A DNA stretch of 7,315 nucleotides from Armatimonadota bacterium (GTDB lineage: Bacteria > Sysuimicrobiota > Sysuimicrobiia > Sysuimicrobiales > Humicultoraceae), in contig JACQHU010000141.1 in assembly GCA_016198805.1 (NCBI GenBank), positions 1 through 7,315 of the forward strand, in the 5' to 3' direction. The notes under the pieces are model-generated. The model saw only the letters and a list, made by a program, of their open reading frames with translations, was not told the DNA's origin and searched no databases. Shown here piece after piece: positions 1-6,251 of the stretch; position 1 is the stretch's first letter; every line of letters begins with the position of its first letter. The position numbers were made by a program, and so were the translations under genes.

Positions 1-1
1 C

Positions 2-619
2 GCCCTGAATCCCGACCTGTCGCCGTTCGGGCCTGTCCCCTTTGCGGCGCCGTCCAGGGGAGCCGGCGGCGCCGGGGTGATTCCCCCGGAGGAGCGGGGC
101 AGAGAACCGAAGCCCGCGGAGCCTGCGCCCGAGGCGGCTCAGGAGAGCGGCGGGCCGCCGGGGCTTGAGGGGCTTGCGGGCAGCGGGCTGCTCCCGGGCG
201 GGGAGGCGGCACGGGCGACGGAAGGCGCTCCCGGAGCGCTGCCTGAAGAGACCGCCCCTCCGCCGAAGAAGCGCCGGCGCAGGCCCCGCGTCCGCCGGCT
301 CACACCCGACGCGGTCGTCCAGCGGGTGAAGCTCGGCGAGGCCGGAGTCACCTGCTGCCTGGACCACTTCGGCCCGGGCGGTCCGGAGGCGTTCTCCGAG
401 GGAACCGTCATCTACATCAACCGGGACCATCCGTTGTTCGTGCGGAACAGCCGGCGCCGCGAGACCCACCTGCTCCATGTGACCCGGCTGCTGGCACAGG
501 AGATCAGCCTGATGAAGGACCCCAGGACTCCGCGGCAGGCGTTCGAGCGGCAGAGCAAGCTCCTGCGGGATGCGTTTGTGGAAGAAGATCTGGGGAGACC
601 GGAGTCGAAGCGGAAGTAG
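2..619 (+). CDS. C-terminal part of a large protein, possibly a GHKL/HSP90-like ATPase (5' truncated by window edge)
   Basis: The reading frame is open from the first bases of the window, so the gene starts upstream; the GTG at 77 is internal and not a convincing start. Three parts are visible. First comes a low-complexity linker rich in Pro, Glu, Gly and Ala (about 77-265). Next is a strongly basic patch (KKRRRRPRVRR, about 266-298) that could bind nucleic acid. Last is a compact, conserved-looking domain (about 299-586) with the motifs VIYINRDHPLF and LLAQEISLMKDPRTPRQAFE, followed by a charged tail. From memory, a tail with an 'INRDHPL' strand and a 'QEI.LMKDP..P..AFE.Q..LL' helix resembles the ends of some bacterial HSP90-like (GHKL) ATP-binding proteins, but the ATPase domain would lie outside the window, so this is a weak inference. 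The stop is 19 nt from the convergent stop of proC. Confidence 0.6.
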   Translation, partial: ALNPDLSPFGPVPFAAPSRGAGGAGVIPPEERGREPKPAEPAPEAAQESGGPPGLEGLAGSGLLPGGEAARATEGAPGALPEETAPPPKKRRRRPRVRRLTPDAVVQRVKLGEAGVTCCLDHFGPGGPEAFSEGTVIYINRDHPLFVRNSRRRETHLLHVTRLLAQEISLMKDPRTPRQAFERQSKLLRDAFVEEDLGRPESKRK

Positions 620-638
620 GCGCAGATGTCCACTCCCG

Positions 639-1445
639 CTAGCGGCTGCCCAGTTCCCTCGCCCGCTCCGTCGCCCGCAGGACCGCGTCGATCAGCGCGG
701 CGCGGAAGCCGCGCTCTTCCAGCACGGCCAGACCTGCCGCCGTGGTCCCGCCCGGGGAGGTCACACGCCGTCGGAGATCGGCGGGGTCGGCGCCGGTCTC
801 CTTCACGAGTTTCGCCGTCCCGAAGATCGTCTGGACGGCCATGTCTTTGGCTGTATCCAGGGAGAACCCGACCTGCAGCGATACATCGATGAGCGCTTCC
901 ATCATGAGGTAGACGTACGCCGGCCCGCTGCCCGAGAGGGCGGTCACGGCGTCCATGAGGTCCTCGTTGACCTCGAAGGTGTCACCCACCAGCGCGAACA
1001 GCGCCTTCGCCGCGCTGCGGTGCTCGGGTGCGGCATCCCGGCCGTAGGCCAGCGCCGTGGTCGACGCCTGCACGGCCATGGGCAGATTGGGCATGGCGCG
1101 AACCACCGGTGCACCGCTGACATAGCCTTCGATCGTTGCGCAGCGGACGCCGGCCAGCACCGTGATCACCAGGTGCCGGTCGGTGATCAACGGGCTGAGT
1201 TCTGCCATGGCGTCCTTCAGGTCCTGGGGTTTCATGGCCAGGATCAACGTCGGAGCAGAGGCGACCAGGTCCGCTTTGTTGCGAACGGCGACGATTCCCC
1301 ACGTGGTGTGGAATCGCTCGACCCGGTCGAAGCGGCTGCGCGTGGTGGCCAGGATGCGCCCCCCGTCGATCCCGGCCGCCCGCAGGCCGCGGATCATCGC
1401 TTCCGTGAAGTTCCCTGCGCCGATGAACCCGATCGCGGTCTCCAT
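639..1445 (-). CDS. proC: pyrroline-5-carboxylate reductase (ProC)
   Basis: This enzyme catalyses the last step of proline synthesis, the NAD(P)H-dependent reduction of 1-pyrroline-5-carboxylate to L-proline in the cytosol. The 268-residue product has the family's normal length. Near the N-terminus is a Rossmann dinucleotide-binding motif, GFIGAGNFTEAM (residues 6-17). AMKPQ (70-74) and VRAMPN (115-120) are typical of the family. The C-terminal dimerisation and substrate domain carries ALSGSGPAY (169-177) and TSPGGTTAAGL (229-239), the P5CR signature. The ATG at 1445 is chosen because the Rossmann strand starts five residues later and GGTGAGG (1449-1455) lies just upstream. The frame stays open further upstream, but that extension translates the T-box leader and is not protein. 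The gene is monocistronic here, converges on the gene ending at 619, and is probably controlled by the proline T-box in its leader. The identification is very secure. Confidence 0.97.
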   Translation of the reverse strand: METAIGFIGAGNFTEAMIRGLRAAGIDGGRILATTRSRFDRVERFHTTWGIVAVRNKADLVASAPTLILAMKPQDLKDAMAELSPLITDRHLVITVLAGVRCATIEGYVSGAPVVRAMPNLPMAVQASTTALAYGRDAAPEHRSAAKALFALVGDTFEVNEDLMDAVTALSGSGPAYVYLMMEALIDVSLQVGFSLDTAKDMAVQTIFGTAKLVKETGADPADLRRRVTSPGGTTAAGLAVLEERGFRAALIDAVLRATERARELGSR

Positions 1446-1475
1446 GGTCCTCACCGTCCTCGCCCGCAGCCCGTG

Positions 1476-1511
1476 AAAAGCAACAGCCCCACCGCCCAAG
1501 GGCGGAAGGGC
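1476..1511 (-). terminator. Regulated intrinsic terminator of the T-box leader
   Basis: On the minus strand GCCCTTCCGCC (from 1511), a CTTG loop and GGCGGTGGGGC (to 1486) form an 11-position stem with one T-T mismatch and one G-U pair. TGTTGCTTTT follows, ending at 1476. The U-run is short and interrupted, but the hairpin lies directly after the T-box sequence, where the conditional terminator of a transcriptional T-box belongs. It ends about 30 nt before the proC start codon. Confidence 0.82.
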
Positions 1512-1514
1512 CTT

Positions 1515-1530
1515 CCGCGGTACCACCTCA
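1515..1530 (-). promoter_or_regulatory. T-box sequence / antiterminator core
   Basis: Minus-strand TGAGGTGGTACCGCGG matches the family consensus around GGGTGGNACCGCG except for one leading base. The UGGN bulge (TGGT here) binds the free NCCA end of uncharged tRNA. The flanking GGAAGGCCCTTCC overlaps the 5' arm of the terminator, which is how the antiterminator and terminator exclude each other. Confidence 0.93.
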
Positions 1531-1753
1531 GTTCGCATCCCCGCCCCAAGGGGCGCAGGCTGCGCGCTTTCCGTGCGATCTCGGGCACGCCCCGGCGACC
1601 TTCCGTGCCTCCGTCGAGAGGCAAACCTCGGCCGCGGCTCCGGAGATGGGTTCGTCGGTGGGAACGGCAACCGGGCTCGCACCATCAGCCCCGGCTCGCT
1701 TTCGCCCTACCTGCCGCTACTGATCTCCGTCACTGCCTCGAATTGTAGAGGCG

Positions 1754-1782
1754 ATACTACCACGCAGCGGCAGACGGGTCAA
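1754..1782 (-). promoter_or_regulatory. Sigma70-type promoter of the T-box/proC transcript
   Basis: On the minus strand TTGACC (1782-1777) is separated by exactly 17 nt from TAGTAT (1759-1754). Each hexamer differs from consensus at one or two positions. The predicted start is near 1746, about 17 nt before the first strand of T-box Stem I, as expected for a T-box transcript. Confidence 0.8.
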
Positions 1783-1939
1783 GCGCACCGACCGCGTGGG
1801 AGTGGCTGCAACAAGACATCACCGGCGTGGCGTTAGCGCAGGCAATTCGGGTCCAGGCGGCGAACCGGCCTGGGACATGCACCGCCAGGGCCGGGCCCTC
1901 ACGGCGGCCTGAGCCATCACATCCCGGGGAGGTGATCGG
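1783..1939. other. Divergent intergenic region
   Basis: This non-coding stretch lies between the proC promoter and the rightward gene starting at 1940. I see no convincing forward sigma70 promoter. A 13-nt perfect palindrome, AGGGCC-G-GGCCCT (1887-1899), lies about 40 nt before the 1940 start and could be an operator or simply GC-rich noise. At the right end GGGGAGGTGAT (1927-1937) is a strong ribosome binding site for the ATG at 1940. Confidence 0.4.
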
Positions 1940-2250
1940 ATGAGCGCCGCAACGCTCGACCTGATCAAGCAGTGGTTCGGCTTCACGCTCCATCGCCTTC
2001 CAGCTCTGGCACGCGTCGCGTGCGCTGGACTACATGCAGTCCCGCATTCCGGTCATGGCGCCGAGCCTGGCGCTGAAACTGGGCCCCGGACGGCAGATCT
2101 GGTTCACCGAGGGGCTGGCGGCGCGCTGGGGACTGGACCCGGCCACCCTGGGTCCCGGGGAGCTCGGGTTCAGCATGGATGACGCCGGCGCCGCCAACCT
2201 GCGGTTCCCGGCCAAGGACGTCATGGTGGACTACGCTCGCCGGTATGTAG
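1940..2250 (+). pseudogene. Short unrecognised gene, apparently frameshifted
   Basis: The ATG at 1940 has an excellent ribosome binding site (GGAGG seven nt upstream) and begins MSAATLDLIKQWFGF. Around 1983-1998 the coding signal, seen as G/C at third codon positions, leaves this frame and continues one base over as IAFQLWHASRALDYMQSRIP and then ...ALKLGPGRQIWFTEGLAARWG... to about ARRYVA (about 2250). The second frame has stops at 1941 and 1962 and no good start before 2034, so it needs the upstream start. The jump corresponds to one extra base or two missing bases. The frame formally stays open to 2393, but third-position bias fades after about 2240, and a one-base shift there would stop at the TAG at 2248, so the true end is uncertain. 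The repaired product would be about 100 residues, cytosolic by composition, with no family I recognise. It could be a real pseudogene or an assembly error. Confidence 0.55.
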
Positions 2251-2299
2251 CGGCGAGTGCGTGTAGGGAGGACGAGGCCGCCGGGCGAAGGGGGTGCGC

Positions 2300-3043
2300 A
2301 TGGTCCTCATCACGCTGGCCATCGCGCCGGGGCTCTTCTGGCTCTGGTACTTCCTGCAGCGGGACCGGCTGCGGCCTGAGCCCCGCCACCTGATCCAGCG
2401 CGTCTTCGCCCTCGGCGCCGTGGCCGGGATCGCGGCGGCCCTGCTGGAGTACGCGATCCTGTCGGGGCCTGTCCTCGCGCTGGAGGACGGTCGCCACAGG
2501 AGCATCGTGACGACCGCGGCGCTCATCGGCGTCATCGAGGAAGGGATGAAATTCGCCGCCGTCTTCTTCGGCGTCTATCGCCACGCGGAGTTTGACGAAG
2601 TCGTCGACGGCATCATCTATGCTGTAGCCGCCGCCATGGGCTTCGCGACGCTTGAGAATATTGCGTATGTCCTGAGCGGCGGGGTCACCGTGGCGGTCCT
2701 GCGCGCCGGTCTCTCCGTTCCCGGGCACGCGTTCTTCGGCGCGCTGATGGGCTTCAACATGGGCATGGCCAGGTTTGCCGGCGCGGCGGAGACCCGGTGG
2801 CTGGTCTCCGGGGTCGCGCTGGCCGCGGTGGCCCATGCGGCTTTCGACGCCGTCCTGCTGACCCAGACGTGGATCGCCCTGGCCGTGTTCCCGCTGGTGG
2901 TGTACCTGTGGCGCCGCGCCGTGTACCAGGTCGGCGTGGCGCTGTCGCATGATGACCGGCGTATGCGACGTGGCGGCACAGAGGATCCGGATGGCCCGCG
3001 GACGGGTCCGGACGACCCGCCGGATGACCGCAGGCCGGGGTGA
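2300..3043 (+). CDS. PrsW-family intramembrane metalloprotease
   Basis: This 247-residue polytopic membrane protein belongs to the PrsW/CPBP-like intramembrane protease group. The named member, Bacillus PrsW, performs site-1 cleavage of an anti-sigma factor. Family motifs are in order: an N-terminal membrane helix with APGLFWLWYFLQRDRLRPEP (9-28), the EExxK motif EEGMK (80-84), DGIIYAVAAAMGFATLEN with its Glu (103-120), HAFFGALMG (143-151) and HAAFD (179-183). Helices alternate with short loops. After the last helix (about 195-205) comes a hydrophilic tail rich in Arg, Asp and Pro (about 217-247). The ATG at 2300 is preferred over the GTG at 2294 because GAAGGGGG lies about five nt before it and would overlap the GTG. 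It lies downstream of the short broken gene, possibly in one transcript, and its stop is one nt from the convergent antiporter remnant. No sigma/anti-sigma pair is in the window, so the substrate is unknown. Confidence 0.9.
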   Translation: MVLITLAIAPGLFWLWYFLQRDRLRPEPRHLIQRVFALGAVAGIAAALLEYAILSGPVLALEDGRHRSIVTTAALIGVIEEGMKFAAVFFGVYRHAEFDEVVDGIIYAVAAAMGFATLENIAYVLSGGVTVAVLRAGLSVPGHAFFGALMGFNMGMARFAGAAETRWLVSGVALAAVAHAAFDAVLLTQTWIALAVFPLVVYLWRRAVYQVGVALSHDDRRMRRGGTEDPDGPRTGPDDPPDDRRPG

Positions 3044-3044
3044 G

Positions 3045-3722
3045 TCAGTCTTCTTCTCCGGCGTTCAGCCGGCGGAATCGTTCGATCTGAACCACGAGGC
3101 CCACCACCGTCACCCGGTCCCCCGGCAGCAGCACCGCATCCGGCGCCGGGTTCCAGTGCGGGTCGTCCCCTTCCCGCTCGATCCCGACCACCGTCACGCC
3201 GGTCCGCTCGCGGATGCGCGACCGCCGGAGCGAGCAATGAGCCAGGGGCCCGTCCGCGACGACGGTGGCCGTCTGAGGCAGCGCGGTGCCCGGGACGCCT
3301 TCGACCACCCGGGCACCCGGTCGCTCCCGTTCGCGCAGCCGGCGAAGATAGGCGCGTTCGCTCCAGCGGCCGGCTCCGGCGGAAGACCAGCGCGTTGATC
3401 AACAGGGTCGCCATCGAGGTGGCCAGGATCGCGCTGTACAGTTCATCCGTCAGCAGGCCCGTGCTTCGTCCGATCTGGGCGATGACAAACGAGAACTCAC
3501 CGATCGGCGTCTGCCCGAGCCCCACCGCCAGTGCCGCCGGGACCGGCGTGCCGAACGCCAGGGCAACGACCCCTCAGATGAGCGCCTTGGCGACGATCAC
3601 GACCGCGACCATGATCAGGACGAGGTCGAGTCTGGCGAGTAGCGCCCTAGTATCGATCAGCATCCCGATAGATTCAAAGAAGATCACCACGAACACGTCG
3701 CGCAGCGGCAGCCGCCTGATCA
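3045..3722 (-). pseudogene. 3' remnant of a CPA2 cation/proton antiporter with RCK_C (TrkA-C) domain
   Basis: Intact relatives are about 550-650-residue membrane proteins exchanging Na+ or K+ for H+, gated by a cytosolic RCK domain; only the last third is here. The first frame reads PLRDVFVVIFFESIGMLID, then QTPIGEFSFVIAQIG and LYSAILATSMATLLINALVF, which are the last transmembrane helices of the exchanger. It is interrupted by an in-frame TGA (3576-3574) where relatives continue with an ordinary residue. Near 3358-3372 the reading shifts by one extra or two missing bases to a second frame. That frame reads RAYLRRLRERERPG and then a complete RCK_C domain (about 3280-3045) with RTGVTVVGI and NPAPDAVLLPGDRVTVVG. 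Homology begins right at the stop of the ligase gene, so the first roughly nine helices are missing, which suggests a deletion. Three independent lesions make a pseudogene much more likely than sequencing errors alone. Confidence 0.88.
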
Positions 3723-4841
3723 GGCGGTGACGGCCGGGACCCCTTCACACGTCTCCTGGATCACCTGGTCGACGACGGCGTTGAGATCTCCTGTCCGTTG
3801 GTAGGTAGCGAGCTGCCGGTCGGCGCTGGTCCCCTCGGCCAGGATGCGGTAGGCGTACTCGACCTCCTGGCGGCTGCCCAGTTCGTCCAGCACGTCCCCG
3901 ATGAACCACTCGATGAGCTCGCGGATCAGGTCGCGGGCCGGGAGTTCCTGCTGCTTGCCGAAATCGATGAGGTTGCCGTCCAGCCCGTAGCGCACCGCCC
4001 GCCACTTGTTCTCCTCGATGAGGTCGGCGGGATAGACCCGGAACGTCATGTTGTCGCGGCGGAGCTTCCAGCACTTGGCCACGATGGCCTGGAAGATGGC
4101 GGCCACGCAGACGGCTTCGTCGATCCGGGTGCAGACGTCGCAGATGCGAAATTCCAGCGTCGGGTACTTCCAGTTGGGACGGACATCCCACCAGAGCTTC
4201 GTGCCGTCGGGGATGCTGTTGGTCTCAACCAGCGTGTCGACCAGATACGTCAGGTCGGCCCACGACTGGAACATCCGCGGAATGCCGGTTCGCGGGAAGT
4301 TGCGAAACACGATGCTGCGATACGACTTCAGCCCGGTGTCGCGCCCCATCCAGAACGGGGAGCTGGTGGACAGGCAGAGGACATGGGGCAGCATGTAGCG
4401 GGCCACGTTCATGGCATCGATGAGAAATTCACGGTCTTCGATGCCGATGTGCACGTGCGTTCCGAAGATCAGGAGTTGCTGGGCCAGGAGCTGCATGTCC
4501 TTCTTCACGCCGAGGTACCGCTCCAGGGGCGTGATCGGCTGCGTGAGCCAGGATGAGAAGGGATGCGTGCCGGCTGATGCGATCTTCAGGCCAGATCTGG
4601 CCGCCACCCGCATGATCTCGCTGCGCAGCCGCACGAGCTGGGCGCGGGCCTCGGCGGGGGTCCGGCAGACTGAGGTGCCGACTTCGACAATGGACTGATG
4701 CAGTTCTGGCTTCACCTGCTCGCGCAGGATGAGGTGGTCGCCCTCGAGGATTTCGGTGATGTACGATCGCAGCTCGCGCGTCGCCGGGTCGATGATCTGG
4801 TATTCTTCTTCGATGCCGATGGTGAGCGATGGAGGATTCAT
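3720..4841 (-). CDS. Carboxylate-amine ligase, YbdK / glutamate-cysteine ligase GCS2 family
   Basis: Members of this family (COG2170 type) use ATP to join a carboxylate, usually the gamma-carboxylate of glutamate, to an amine. Escherichia coli YbdK has weak glutamate-cysteine ligase activity, and the true substrate of most members is unknown. The 373-residue product has the usual length and motifs: GIEEEYQ (9-15), KPELHQSIVEVGTSVC (44-59), AGTHPF (90-95), FGTHVHIGI (127-135), RPNWKYPTLEFRICD (221-235) and EENKWRAVRYGL (276-287). The glutamates and histidines are those expected to bind metal-ATP. I choose the ATG at 4841, with AGGTG six nt upstream. The GTG at 4850 overlaps the upstream stop as GTGA but has no ribosome binding site of its own. 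The gene is almost certainly cotranscribed with the ATP-grasp gene. Its stop codon abuts the antiporter remnant. Confidence 0.93.
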   Translation of the reverse strand: MNPPSLTIGIEEEYQIIDPATRELRSYITEILEGDHLILREQVKPELHQSIVEVGTSVCRTPAEARAQLVRLRSEIMRVAARSGLKIASAGTHPFSSWLTQPITPLERYLGVKKDMQLLAQQLLIFGTHVHIGIEDREFLIDAMNVARYMLPHVLCLSTSSPFWMGRDTGLKSYRSIVFRNFPRTGIPRMFQSWADLTYLVDTLVETNSIPDGTKLWWDVRPNWKYPTLEFRICDVCTRIDEAVCVAAIFQAIVAKCWKLRRDNMTFRVYPADLIEENKWRAVRYGLDGNLIDFGKQQELPARDLIRELIEWFIGDVLDELGSRQEVEYAYRILAEGTSADRQLATYQRTGDLNAVVDQVIQETCEGVPAVTA

Positions 4842-4846
4842 TTTGG

Positions 4847-6199
4847 TCACCTGGCGGCCACGATGAACGTCGGGACCTGTGAGCCGCCGCCGGCCGTGAC
4901 ATTCATCAGGGCTTCGGTGGACAGGCGCGTGAGGCAGCAGTCGACGTAGGCCCCATAGAAGACAAACGGGTCGGTGTCGAGCATGCGGTCGGTGACCTCG
5001 ACGCGACCGTCGACCAGACGGGGGTAGGGTTCGCTGGGGAGGGAGACGCGCTCCTGGACCACGTGGGGGTCAGAGAGCGCCGCTCGCACCGCTCGCTCCC
5101 ACTCCGATGGCGGCGTGAGCCAGCCCAGGACCACGCCCTTGCCGCCGTATTCGTCGTTGGGCTTGAGGACCAGGCGCTCGCGACGTTCGAGGATGAAGGG
5201 GATGAGATCCACCGGCCGCCCCTGATAGTTCGTCCGGCGCTCCTCGACCCGGCGGGTCCAGGGGACGTGGGCGTGGATGGCCTCGTGCTCCTCAGCGGTA
5301 AACAGGCCGGCATTGCGCTCGTCGCTGAGCACCGCCAGGCTGGCCTTCTTATGCAGAATCTTGCACCGAAACGGATTGACCATGCAGGCGGCGCCGTCGC
5401 GGACCGCGCGCGCCACGGGATGCTCTCTGCCTCCCCGGACGATCAGTTCGGTGATGAGCACCCGCTTGTAGATGAGGGTGATATGGAAATCGCCGGCCAG
5501 AAGCCGGCCGTGGCGGTACTCCACCTCCCGAGGGTCGGCGATGATACACTCCAGGCCCTGGGTCTTGAAATAGTGTTCAAACAGCACGAACTCGCTGTAG
5601 GTGGGAACCTCACGCCAGTCCAGGATGGCGATCCGGGGAGGGTCGCGCCGGCCGGCCCATTGCGCGTAGGCGTCCAGCAGCGTATGGAGGACGCTGTGGC
5701 GCGCGGGGAGCGCGCGGACCTCGTACCGGCGCAGGAACTCGCGCATGACCGGAAGGCTGTAGAACACCTCGGACAGGACGTCGTTGTAGGCGGCGGCCGC
5801 GGGGCTTTCGGCGTTGTACTCCGTGCACCACAGCTCGTTCTTCTCGGGGAGGAAAAACGTGTCCAGGCGCGAGTTCGGGCTGGGGTCACGGAACCCGGGA
5901 TCGTAGCGGAGGAGGTCTTCCTCCCACTCGAAGAGACCGAACTGGGCGCGAAAGGCGGCATCGGCCATCGCGGCATGATAGGCTTTGTCGAAGGCCTGCA
6001 GCAACAGGCGCGCGCGGGTCTGGATGAAGCGATACTGCTCCGGGGTCAAGAAGCGCGGCCGGAGCACCGTACACAGAGGCCGCTCCCCGAAATACAGCCC
6101 GCGTCGCCGCAGCTGGGCGTCGAGCCGCGCCTGCGACTCGGCGGCCACCTCGCCGGTCAACAGGTCGTGATACCTGGGGATCGCGTCCTGCAGCTCCAT
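4847..6199 (-). CDS. Circularly permuted ATP-grasp protein (glutathionylspermidine synthase-like amide ligase)
   Basis: This is a predicted cytosolic ATP-dependent ligase that would activate a carboxylate as an acyl phosphate and join it to an amine. The 450-residue product shows the permuted order. The metal-binding acidic motif CTEYNAESPAAAAYND (125-140), which ends ordinary ATP-grasp domains, comes first. DWREVPTYSEF (194-204) and NPFRCKILHKK (275-285) follow. The nucleotide-binding Lys and Gly-rich loop LVLKPNDEYGGKGV (343-356), VVQERV (380-385) and a C-terminal LMNVTAGGGSQVPTF (431-445) come last. The ATG at 6199 is chosen because GAGAGG lies about seven nt upstream. The frame is open far beyond it, but that stretch is the antisense-shifted shadow of the hydrolase gene. 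Comparative work on amidoligases has linked permuted ATP-grasp and GCS2-type enzymes with novel peptide-like metabolites. The substrate cannot be read from the sequence. Confidence 0.88.
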   Translation of the reverse strand: MELQDAIPRYHDLLTGEVAAESQARLDAQLRRRGLYFGERPLCTVLRPRFLTPEQYRFIQTRARLLLQAFDKAYHAAMADAAFRAQFGLFEWEEDLLRYDPGFRDPSPNSRLDTFFLPEKNELWCTEYNAESPAAAAYNDVLSEVFYSLPVMREFLRRYEVRALPARHSVLHTLLDAYAQWAGRRDPPRIAILDWREVPTYSEFVLFEHYFKTQGLECIIADPREVEYRHGRLLAGDFHITLIYKRVLITELIVRGGREHPVARAVRDGAACMVNPFRCKILHKKASLAVLSDERNAGLFTAEEHEAIHAHVPWTRRVEERRTNYQGRPVDLIPFILERRERLVLKPNDEYGGKGVVLGWLTPPSEWERAVRAALSDPHVVQERVSLPSEPYPRLVDGRVEVTDRMLDTDPFVFYGAYVDCCLTRLSTEALMNVTAGGGSQVPTFIVAAR

Positions 6200-6251
6200 G
6201 GCGGACCTCTCGGGCGAAGGTTCGCGGCGGGCCGCTGGCGTCCTGTTGGCG

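Larger units (their letters stand above)
1474..1746 (-). promoter_or_regulatory. T-box riboswitch leader of proC, proline specifier
   Basis: This 5' leader RNA senses uncharged tRNA. Read on the minus strand, Stem I is closed by CGGAGAT (1729-1723) pairing with ATCTCCG (1647-1641), with an AGTA element just inside the 5' side. The 3' side of the specifier loop reads GAACCCA, giving CCC (1650-1648), or CCA one base later; both are proline codons. About 110 nt downstream is the canonical T-box sequence TGAGGTGGTACCGCGG (1530-1515). Its UGGU would pair with an ACCA tRNA end, meaning discriminator A, as in tRNA-Pro. A terminator hairpin follows at once. In the known T-box mechanism, uncharged tRNA stabilises the antiterminator and lets transcription proceed. 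Here that means proC is read when tRNA-Pro is undercharged. proBA and proI of Bacillus subtilis are established precedents. Stem II/III details were not resolved by eye. Confidence 0.92.

Noticed and set aside
636..645. CCGCTAGCGG palindrome at the end of proC as a bidirectional terminator
   Set aside because: The stem is only five base pairs with no room for a loop and no T-run on either strand.
1446..1685. 80-residue N-terminal extension of ProC
   Set aside because: The frame is open but translates the T-box leader RNA. The Rossmann motif begins right after the ATG at 1445, as in normal ProC proteins.
570..1748. 392-residue open frame on the plus strand
   Set aside because: It lies antisense to proC and its T-box leader. 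The residue composition is typical of a GC-rich shadow frame, with no recognisable domain and no ribosome binding site.
2294..2299. GTG start for the PrsW-like protein
   Set aside because: The purine-rich ribosome binding site would overlap or touch this GTG. The ATG at 2300 has correct spacing.
3574..3576. TGA as a selenocysteine or recoded codon
   Set aside because: The antiporter family has no selenocysteine at this site. A frameshift and a 5' truncation in the same gene make simple decay the better explanation.
3798..4556. 252-residue open frame on the plus strand
   Set aside because: It is antisense to the carboxylate-amine ligase, whose catalytic motifs are intact on the minus strand.
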